Source of the DNA: Gammaproteobacteria bacterium
Lineage (GTDB): Bacteria > Pseudomonadota > Gammaproteobacteria > Eutrophobiales > Eutrophobiaceae
Direction of reading: 5' to 3'
DNA length: 20,115 nucleotides
Assembly: GCA_012270695.1 (NCBI GenBank)
Contig: JAAXHV010000088.1
Span: 1 to 20,115, forward strand
Numbering within the stretch: the first letter of the stretch is position 1; every line of letters starts with the position of its first letter. A program made the position numbers and the translations under genes. The notes under the pieces are model-generated. The model was not told where the DNA came from. It ran no database searches and saw only the letters and a program-made list of their open reading frames with translations. This document shows, in pieces, positions 1 to 5,904 of the stretch.

Positions 1-936
1 ATGACGATAAACAAGGTCTGCGGAAGCGGCTTGAAAGCCGTTCACCTGGCAACCCAGGCAATAAAATGCGGTGATGCGGACATCATCATCGCCGGCGGGC
101 AGGAAAACATGAGCCTGGCGCCGCACCTGTTGCCCAAGTCACGGTCCGGCACCAAGATGGGCGACTGGAAGATGCTTGACTCCATGATAATCGACGGCCT
201 GTGGGATGCATTCAACGATTACCACATGGGCATGACCGCAGAAAATATCGTGAACGAGTTCCGAATCTCCCGTGAGCAACAGGACCGGTTCGCCGCACTG
301 TCCCAGCAAAAAACAGAAAAAGCCCAGGCAGACGGGATATTTGATGAAGAGATTGTCCCTGTCAGCATACCGCAACGCAAAGGCGACCCCGTCATATTCG
401 CTGAGGATGAGTATCCGAAGCAAGGGGTGACTGCGGAAAAGATCGCGAAGTTGCGTCCTGCTTTTACCCGCGAAGGGACGGTCACCGCGGCCAATGCCTC
501 CGGCCTGAATGACGGCGCCGCGGCGGTAATCGTCATGCAGCGCGAAAAAGCCGATAAGTTGCGCCTGCCGGTGATGGCCGGCATCAGGGCTTACGCCAGC
601 GCCGGCGTTGACCCGGCGATCATGGGAACCGGGCCGATACCTGCAACACAGCGTTGTCTGGATAAGGCTGGCTGGACTATCGACGAACTGGATCTGATAG
701 AAGCCAATGAGGCCTTTGCCGCCCAGGCCATCTCCGTTAATAACGGACTGGGCTGGGACACGGATAAAGTGAATGTCCACGGCGGCGCTATCTCCCTGGG
801 GCATCCCATCGGCGCTTCGGGCTGCCGGGTTTTAGTCACCCTGCTCCATGCAATGCAGCGCCGGGACGCGCGCAAGGGTCTGGCCACCTTGTGCATCGGC
901 GGCGGCCAGGGAGTTGCCCTGGCAGTAGAAAGATAA
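1..936 (+). CDS. phaA: acetyl-CoA acetyltransferase (biosynthetic thiolase), 5' end cut off by the window
   Basis: Condenses two acetyl-CoA into acetoacetyl-CoA, the first step of PHB synthesis (family knowledge). 311 codons are visible. The first base of the window happens to be an internal ATG; about 80 N-terminal residues, including the real start, lie outside. The nucleophilic cysteine is at visible residue 7 in NKVCGSG, the catalytic histidine at 268 in the GHPIGASG motif, and the second catalytic cysteine at 298 in CIGGGQG. The spacing between these residues (291 and 30) fits full-length thiolases of about 390 residues. The gene ends 19 bp before phaR on the same strand, which supports a PHB role rather than beta-oxidation. 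The symbol is less certain than the family: it could be annotated atoB or phaA. Confidence 0.93.
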   Translation: MTINKVCGSGLKAVHLATQAIKCGDADIIIAGGQENMSLAPHLLPKSRSGTKMGDWKMLDSMIIDGLWDAFNDYHMGMTAENIVNEFRISREQQDRFAALSQQKTEKAQADGIFDEEIVPVSIPQRKGDPVIFAEDEYPKQGVTAEKIAKLRPAFTREGTVTAANASGLNDGAAAVIVMQREKADKLRLPVMAGIRAYASAGVDPAIMGTGPIPATQRCLDKAGWTIDELDLIEANEAFAAQAISVNNGLGWDTDKVNVHGGAISLGHPIGASGCRVLVTLLHAMQRRDARKGLATLCIGGGQGVALAVER

Positions 937-955
937 CCTGAGTATTCTCACCGAC

Positions 956-1429
956 ATGCGTATCATAAAAAAATACCCCAATCGGCGGCTCTACGATACC
1001 GAGATCAGCAGATATATCACCCTTGACGACGTCAGGAATCTGGTGCTGAGCGGAATCGAGTTTCGCGTAACAGACGTTAAGACAGAAGAAGACCTGACGC
1101 GCAGCGTATTACTGCAGATAATCTCGGAACAGGAACACGAAGGGAAACCTATCTTCAATACGCCGATGCTGGCCCAACTCATCCGTTTTTATGGCAATGC
1201 CTACCAGTCCGCATTCAGCGAATACCTGCAGAAAAGCCTGGAAATGTTTGCCTCACAACAACAGAGTTTCCAGAAAAACTTCCAGCAGGCAGTCAGCAGC
1301 AATCCTTTTGCCACAACAGTGAGCGAATTAACGGAGCAAAACATGGAAGCCTGGCGGCAACTGCAAAACAGCTTTTTCAAGGCAGCTGGTTTTACCGGCA
1401 CAGATAGCAAGCACAAAGAAAGAGAATGA
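956..1429 (+). CDS. phaR: polyhydroxyalkanoate synthesis regulator PhaR
   Basis: DNA- and PHB-binding repressor that controls phasin and PHA genes in proteobacteria (family knowledge). The 157-residue protein opens with the hallmark MRIIKKYPNRRLYDT of the PHB/PHA accumulation regulator N-terminal domain (about residues 2-62). The second conserved region follows (about 65-105, with FNTPMLAQLIRFYGNAYQ), then a glutamine-rich tail that probably forms helices. The ATG at 956 gives exactly the conserved N-terminus, so the start is secure even though no clear Shine-Dalgarno sequence precedes it. The gene lies 19 bp after the thiolase gene, so the two are probably co-transcribed. Nothing is odd in the sequence. 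Confidence 0.94.
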   Translation: MRIIKKYPNRRLYDTEISRYITLDDVRNLVLSGIEFRVTDVKTEEDLTRSVLLQIISEQEHEGKPIFNTPMLAQLIRFYGNAYQSAFSEYLQKSLEMFASQQQSFQKNFQQAVSSNPFATTVSELTEQNMEAWRQLQNSFFKAAGFTGTDSKHKERE

Positions 1430-1615
1430 ATATTTTAATGGTCATCCCGACCTGAGCATGCTCTGTTCTATTTGTTTTCAAACCACACCTCCCTGAACTG
1501 CTTGACACGGCGTTATCCATGGTCGGCAAGACATACGTAGGGAGCTTCAACATCTGGATGGATCCGGAATATGTTCGTATCGCTGATGGGCTGAGTTCAA
1601 TTCCTGTCCACTCTG
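1430..1615. other. convergent intergenic region between phaR and the VIT/VWA gene
   Basis: These 186 bases separate two genes that converge. There is a short perfect palindrome at 1454-1463 (GAGCATGCTC) followed on the plus strand by a T-rich stretch, but its stem is too short for a convincing terminator. On the minus strand 1506-1468 reads VKQFREVWFENK then stop, which may be the tail of a decayed gene; it is preceded by another in-frame stop. No gene is called here. Confidence 0.5.
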
Positions 1616-3931
1616 TTACCCATCGTTTGCCACCGTCGTCTCATAGCGGACACCCTCCGGTACCGGCACAGCCTGGCGTACGCTCACACCGTACTCCCCC
1701 TCAGTGATTTCCGACGAATCCACGGCCACGAAAGCTGTGTAGTCGGACGCAAGCTGGTGTTGCAGCGCGATGCGCCTGATGGCGTCGCCTAGCTCCCCCT
1801 CGGGGTCACCTCTGGTCGCCTGCCGGTCCGCGAGCTCGGCGATGTTCGCGCGTGCCCAGACCTTGGCAAGGGACGGACCGGCGTTACCTGCTTCGGCGGC
1901 CTTGACCACGAAGGCACGGCGCACGCCGTCAACCGTCCCGGATACGGTCACCGGCATGGGCTCGCCCCGGAACTTTCCCGCGACAACCAGTGGCCGGCCG
2001 ACGAACAGGTCGGGTAAGCGGTTGGGGTAGGTATCAGATACGGTCATACCGCCCCAGTCAATCTCGATATCGGTGAGCGCGGCGCGGCTCACCCGTGCAA
2101 AGAACGCTCCCATGACCTGTTCCGCCGAATCGTTCAGTCCCAGGTAGGCGACGGCGCCGCGCCCGACTTTGGCCATGCGCTCCATGAGATAGCGGTTTAC
2201 GGATGATCCGACGCCGAAACTGAATATGCGGGCATTGCCGATACGCCTGTGCACCTCGGCCAGGATCTCCGCCTCATTACCGATATAGCCGTCCGTCAGA
2301 AACGAGACGAAGCGATACCGGGACGGGGTGTGGGGAAAATCCAAGGCCGCCTTGATACCCTCCACCATCATGGTACCGCCTTGGCTGTTCAGGTTAGCAA
2401 GATAGCGGCGCGCGGCCGCCAGGTTTTCCTCCGTCGCAGGGACGGGCTCCCGGCCGAATTGAGAGGCGTCCTCCGAGAAACGGATGATCTGGAACGTATC
2501 GTCCGGGTTGAGAAGCCCCAGCGCCGTGGCGACGGCCTCCTTGGCCTGCGCCAGGGGGCGGCCTTCCATCGACCCGGAGCAGTCAATGACGAACACCATC
2601 TCCATCGGCCGGCGGGAAATATCTGCGCTGTCGATGGGCGGGATTATCATCAGTGAAAAGAACCCCTCGCCCGTGTCCGGGTCCCGGTGCGTCAACAGGT
2701 TCGACTTGACGATCTCCCCAGCGATGCGGAAATCCAGCACGAAATCCCGGTTGGGAACAGTGGCCCGCTGCGCGAGTTGCACGGTCGCTGACGCAGGCCC
2801 TTCCCGCTCCACAGTGATCTCGTGGGTCGATTTGAGCCCTTTTATGGGCATGCCGGCGTCGATTCGTACGGTAATGCCAAGGTCATGGCCCGACCGTTCC
2901 GCCGGCGCCAGGTATTCCACCGCGGTTCCGCCCGGCGTTTTCGTGCGGCCCCCGCGAGCAAGCGCATGGATGGGGTCCGAGTGGCCGGGCGGGTTGAAGC
3001 GTGGTCCGACCACCGTGGGAAAGACAAAGGAGTACCACCCGTCCTTGTAAGCAAGTGTGCTGAAGTAGGTGATGTCGACTTCGATGGCCTTGCCGGGCTC
3101 GATGTTGGCGACCTTCTGCTCGAATATGTTCGGCCGGTGCTGAACCAGCAGGCTCGCCTGGTAGCCCTGGTCTCGCGCCGCGCGGTAGATGGCCTCGGCT
3201 TCTTTCCTCTCGCGCAGGATGCCGCGAATGGTGCGCTCGCCGATGATCATCAGGAACTCGCTAACCGCGGCTTTCTCCGGCAGGGGAAACACGTAGACCG
3301 CTTCGATCTTGGTGTCATACGGGTTGGCAAACTGCTGTTTGACCCGGACCGTGCTGATATGGCCGGCGATGGCGGCATCCACGGCGGTGTGCTGCAAGGG
3401 CAACGGGACCTGCTCCGCAGCGTCCGCCTCATCTGCGGACGGAATATTTGCTACCATCGCTCCGGAACCGGGGTCCGGGGAATCTTCATCGACAGGAGGG
3501 ACGGGGGAGACGTACCCTGTAAAATCCTCCGCTGGCGAGGACTTTGCGATGACCCAGATTTCCGTCTCAAGGGATTCGGGACCATAAGCTAACGACCCGG
3601 TAGGGACTGCCATGGTCTGTCCTCGTTCATAGGCGGCCCGTACTTTCCCATCTGAGGCAGCTCTATGTGCCTGCTCCTCTATTCGCAATATGTTATATTT
3701 CAGCTCCTTAAGCTGTGCCTGCTCCTCCTGTCGCCTCCTCTCACGTTCCCGCTCCTTAAGCTGTTCCTGCTTCTTGTGCCGTTCCCGCTCCATCCCTGCT
3801 CGCGTGGACTGGGAGGCCTGCTCCTGTGGCGACGGTGTCTCCGGCAGGGGTGAACTGGTGCACGATGCGAGCAACTTGATGCCGATCAGCATGGTCACCA
3901 GGTAGAGTACAAGTCGGATCTGTCTGTTCAT
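1616..3931 (-). CDS. VIT and von Willebrand factor A domain lipoprotein
   Basis: The 771-residue protein begins with a lipoprotein signal: hydrophobic residues 6-22 and lipobox LASC with the cysteine at 24. A highly charged, R/E/K/Q-rich segment (about 47-90) follows and is predicted to be helical. A VIT domain spans about 175-300, with FPLPEKAAVSEF at 215-226. A VWA domain spans about 443-615 with an intact metal site: D450, S452 and S454 of DCSGS, T520, and D547 in LTDG. The layout resembles proteins annotated as marine proteobacterial sortase targets, but no LPXTG-like tail is seen and the lipid anchor would replace it. The start is fixed by a strong AGGAG 8 bp upstream. It is the last gene of the sigma-factor operon, 5 bp after the preceding gene. 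The ligand is unknown. Confidence 0.9.
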   Translation of the reverse strand: MNRQIRLVLYLVTMLIGIKLLASCTSSPLPETPSPQEQASQSTRAGMERERHKKQEQLKERERERRRQEEQAQLKELKYNILRIEEQAHRAASDGKVRAAYERGQTMAVPTGSLAYGPESLETEIWVIAKSSPAEDFTGYVSPVPPVDEDSPDPGSGAMVANIPSADEADAAEQVPLPLQHTAVDAAIAGHISTVRVKQQFANPYDTKIEAVYVFPLPEKAAVSEFLMIIGERTIRGILRERKEAEAIYRAARDQGYQASLLVQHRPNIFEQKVANIEPGKAIEVDITYFSTLAYKDGWYSFVFPTVVGPRFNPPGHSDPIHALARGGRTKTPGGTAVEYLAPAERSGHDLGITVRIDAGMPIKGLKSTHEITVEREGPASATVQLAQRATVPNRDFVLDFRIAGEIVKSNLLTHRDPDTGEGFFSLMIIPPIDSADISRRPMEMVFVIDCSGSMEGRPLAQAKEAVATALGLLNPDDTFQIIRFSEDASQFGREPVPATEENLAAARRYLANLNSQGGTMMVEGIKAALDFPHTPSRYRFVSFLTDGYIGNEAEILAEVHRRIGNARIFSFGVGSSVNRYLMERMAKVGRGAVAYLGLNDSAEQVMGAFFARVSRAALTDIEIDWGGMTVSDTYPNRLPDLFVGRPLVVAGKFRGEPMPVTVSGTVDGVRRAFVVKAAEAGNAGPSLAKVWARANIAELADRQATRGDPEGELGDAIRRIALQHQLASDYTAFVAVDSSEITEGEYGVSVRQAVPVPEGVRYETTVANDG

Positions 3932-3936
3932 TGGGA

Positions 3937-4389
3937 CTACTCCTGTAGGTTGTCGTCAGGTTCTGTGAAGAAAATCGACGCATCGATTGCGCTGCCCTCA
4001 GGCGTGGTGGCCGCGATCAGACGCAGCTCGAAATCGGGTTCCCCGTCCAGCATCAGGTGTAGCGTGGCGAGACGCACGCGGCCGCCCGGCAACCGGCTCT
4101 CCTCTTCCAGTGAATAATCGGCCACCACAATTCTCTCAGCACCGCCGCGAGCGACGGCCTCCCGATCGTAATACGGCGCGCGCGGGAAGGCAGGGTGACC
4201 GCCGTTCTCGACGCCCACCACCTTCATGGCGCCGTTGCGGTCCATCAGTTCAAACTGCCAGGCGGCCACGGCTGCCGGGCTGTCCAGGTAAACTTCCAGG
4301 GGCATGAAACGCTTGCCGGACGCGCCGTTCGCACAGGCAAGACCCGCAAACAATATGAGGAAGGCGAGAACGGGGAGCAGCCTGTTCAT
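3937..4389 (-). CDS. exported protein resembling cohesin-like domains
   Basis: The 150-residue protein has a signal peptide (about 1-20; MNRLLPVLAFLILFAGLACA with an AxA-type cleavage site). Cysteine 19 lies in a poor lipobox context, so export by signal peptidase I is more likely than lipidation. The mature part is beta-rich. It has the flow I recall from cohesin-like domains: a segment around AAWQFELMDRNG, then VVGVENGGHPAFPRAPYYD, then RIVVADYSLEE, then a glycine turn and RLATLHLML. That assignment is from memory of the fold's pattern and is moderate at best. Its ATG overlaps the stop of the upstream gene in an ATGA (4386-4389), so the two are translationally coupled. The upstream gene encodes a dockerin-like loop, which makes a cohesin-dockerin partnership plausible. 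Confidence 0.7.
   Translation of the reverse strand: MNRLLPVLAFLILFAGLACANGASGKRFMPLEVYLDSPAAVAAWQFELMDRNGAMKVVGVENGGHPAFPRAPYYDREAVARGGAERIVVADYSLEEESRLPGGRVRLATLHLMLDGEPDFELRLIAATTPEGSAIDASIFFTEPDDNLQE
3940..3944 (-). promoter_or_regulatory. ribosome binding site of the VIT/VWA gene
   Basis: AGGAG on the minus strand, 8 bases before the ATG at 3931. It lies inside the last codons of the preceding gene, so translation of the two genes is probably linked. It decides the lipoprotein start. Confidence 0.75.
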
Positions 4390-4784
4390 AGTCTGCCGTC
4401 CTGATCCAGCGCAACCAGGCGATACGCGAAGGCATCCAGATCGGCCTGATCCACCCCATCCCCGGCGCGCGCCAGGGCCAGGACGTCGGCGATATCGATC
4501 CGGCCCGAACCATCGATGTCGGCGTAGACCGGCGTGTCATCCCGTTCCGAAAGGTGATCGGTCGCGAACAGGACAACCACGAACACACAGGCCGCTGCCG
4601 CCGCACGCCAGGCGCTCCGTGGTTGCCAACGAGGGATGCGGCGTTGCGCGAACTGGGCGCGCGCTATGCTCATCAGGGTGCGGTCGACCCGGGAGGTGAT
4701 CACCACCGGCGCCCGGTCGATGCGTCTCAGCTCATCGATCAGGAGCTCAGGCAGTCGCTCGTCTTGTTCGTTTACAGCGGTCAT
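4386..4784 (-). CDS. single-pass membrane protein with a dockerin-like calcium loop, possible anti-sigma partner
   Basis: The 132-residue protein has a charged N-terminal part (1-58), one membrane helix (about 59-76) and an extracytoplasmic tail. The tail holds a textbook EF-hand/dockerin loop at 89-100 (DIDGSGRIDIAD, with D89, D91, S93, D97 and D100 placed as ligands), followed by a helix. A second partial loop (LDQDG, 126-130) is cut short by the stop codon. It lies 49 bp after the sigma-factor gene, the usual place for an anti-sigma factor, and the topology fits. The N-terminal part lacks the zinc motif of classic ZAS anti-sigma factors, so that role is inference. An AGGGA about 9 bp upstream supports the ATG at 4784. 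The stop overlaps the next gene by 4 bp. Confidence 0.75.
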   Translation of the reverse strand: MTAVNEQDERLPELLIDELRRIDRAPVVITSRVDRTLMSIARAQFAQRRIPRWQPRSAWRAAAAACVFVVVLFATDHLSERDDTPVYADIDGSGRIDIADVLALARAGDGVDQADLDAFAYRLVALDQDGRL

Positions 4785-4833
4785 GTCATGGGTTCCCTGT
4801 CCATATAACGCAGGAGAAGGGCAAATAGTTCAT

Positions 4834-5403
4834 TCAGTCAAAAAAATCTTTAAGCAAGAGAGAATCCCTGAGGTTTGCGATACCTCCATGCAGCCGGGAC
4901 TTCACGGTGCCCTCGGGGATGCCCAGGGCTTGTGCGATCTCATCCAGCGACATCCCATCCACGAAACGCAAAGTGAGCGCCTCCCGCTGGCCGGGAGGCA
5001 GATCCGCAAGCACCCTGCCGAGGTCCCCGTCGTCACGTTCCGGCGGGGCGGGCACGTCCTCGGGGATTACGTCATCGGCAACCGGGAACCGGCCGGCCTT
5101 GCGCGCGGCCGTGATCGCGGTGTTCTTTGCAATGGGGTAGAGCAGCGTCGTCAGCCTGGCGCTCAGCGTTATCCCCTCACCGGTGGGCGGGAACCGGCGC
5201 AACAGTTGCACGAAGGTGTCCTGGAGCACGTCCAGCGCGCTATCGATGTCGGGCGTGAAACGTAGCGCCACGCGCAGCACGTAATCCTTGTGGCGCAGGT
5301 ACAGGCCTTCGAACGCCTTGGCGGCGGCGTGCGGGTGACCGTGGTTGCAGATGTCCACCAGCGTTTCGTCACTGCGCGGGTCCCGCTGACGGTTCCTGAC
5401 CAT
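4834..5403 (-). CDS. ECF-type RNA polymerase sigma factor
   Basis: The 189-residue protein has the two domains of extracytoplasmic-function sigma factors. Region 2 lies at about 28-100 (LYLRHKDYVLRVALRF, then DVLQDTFVQLLRR). Region 4 lies at about 126-180, with a helix-turn-helix (MSLDEIAQALGIPEGTVKSR at 151-170). There is no sigma-1.1 or region 3, so it directs RNA polymerase to a small regulon. The 20-residue N-terminal lead is unusually polar. It is the first gene of a GC-rich operon with a membrane protein, an exported protein and a VIT/VWA lipoprotein, which suggests it controls that envelope system and perhaps itself. I could not identify an autoregulated promoter in the 123 bases upstream. 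Confidence 0.9.
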   Translation of the reverse strand: MVRNRQRDPRSDETLVDICNHGHPHAAAKAFEGLYLRHKDYVLRVALRFTPDIDSALDVLQDTFVQLLRRFPPTGEGITLSARLTTLLYPIAKNTAITAARKAGRFPVADDVIPEDVPAPPERDDGDLGRVLADLPPGQREALTLRFVDGMSLDEIAQALGIPEGTVKSRLHGGIANLRDSLLLKDFFD

Positions 5404-5526
5404 GATACGGACTCACTCAAGAGTTAGCGCTATGTCGACCCCTTGCCTATCGGCCAGCAAATTGGCGGGCGAAAGGGAATATCTATGTTACTACTATAAA
5501 TGGGCTTGGGGATATGTGGGCTAATT
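5404..5526. other. intergenic boundary between the sigma operon and the restriction cassette
   Basis: These 123 bases lie between the DUF6883-like gene and the sigma-factor gene. Base composition changes sharply here, from GC-rich to AT-rich. No convincing promoter consensus, terminator hairpin or integrase-type repeat was found. Confidence 0.45.
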
Positions 5527-5904
5527 TTATTCTTGAACACGACTCTCAGTCTGCATTTTATTGGGATAAGCAGTAATAAAACGAGGTGTCGTCGTTTGGT
5601 CGTCAATTTGCCAGACGCTGACTAAACAAACACTACTACTGTTTGGAGTCTTAATATTACATACAAAAATATATTTTGTTCCCCAATCGGTAATTAGCTC
5701 CTGCACTAACTTTGCCGTCTTGGGGTGGTTGGATAGAACGCTTGACAACTCACCAGGAGAATTTGGAGAAAACCCTGTTGAAATGAAAAATTTGGCTTTG
5801 CCCTTACCTGTTGGGTGTTTTTCATTAAGGAGGTATTCTGCTATTTTATCTTCTTCTATATGAACTCGGGAGAAGCGCTCATTACGTATTTTTACCCGCT
5901 CCAC
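5527..5904 (-). CDS. small DUF6883-like protein, last gene of the restriction cassette
   Basis: The 125-residue protein matches the pattern I know as DUF6883: an opening strand, then KIAEYLLNEKHP (20-31), KAKFF (36-40), GTKYIF (75-80), the strand around VSVWQI (95-100), and PRFITAYP (107-114). The function of the family is not established; members are short proteins that I recall next to DUF4926 proteins, and the domain is also found in toxin-like contexts. No signal peptide or membrane helix is present, so it is cytoplasmic. The start is a GTG at 5904, which overlaps the end of res by 13 bp; no in-frame ATG precedes the conserved core. Composition is AT-rich like res. It could be a toxin, an immunity-type partner or an accessory of the restriction enzyme. 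Confidence 0.72.
   Translation of the reverse strand: MERVKIRNERFSRVHIEEDKIAEYLLNEKHPTGKGKAKFFISTGFSPNSPGELSSVLSNHPKTAKLVQELITDWGTKYIFVCNIKTPNSSSVCLVSVWQIDDQTTTPRFITAYPNKMQTESRVQE

Noticed and set aside
139..804. 221-codon open frame on the minus strand inside the thiolase gene
   Set aside because: It is fully antisense to a gene with clear catalytic motifs and shows no domain of its own.
1454..1463. Palindrome followed by T-rich sequence after phaR, as a terminator
   Set aside because: Without a loop the usable stem is only three base pairs, too weak for an intrinsic terminator.
1519..1707. 62-codon plus-strand frame running from the intergenic region into the VIT/VWA gene
   Set aside because: Its second half is antisense to the conserved end of the VIT/VWA gene, and no ribosome binding site or family match was seen.
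2822..3592. 256-codon open frame on the plus strand opposite the VIT/VWA gene
   Set aside because: GC-rich codon bias of the real gene keeps the opposite frame open; the translation has no recognisable domain.
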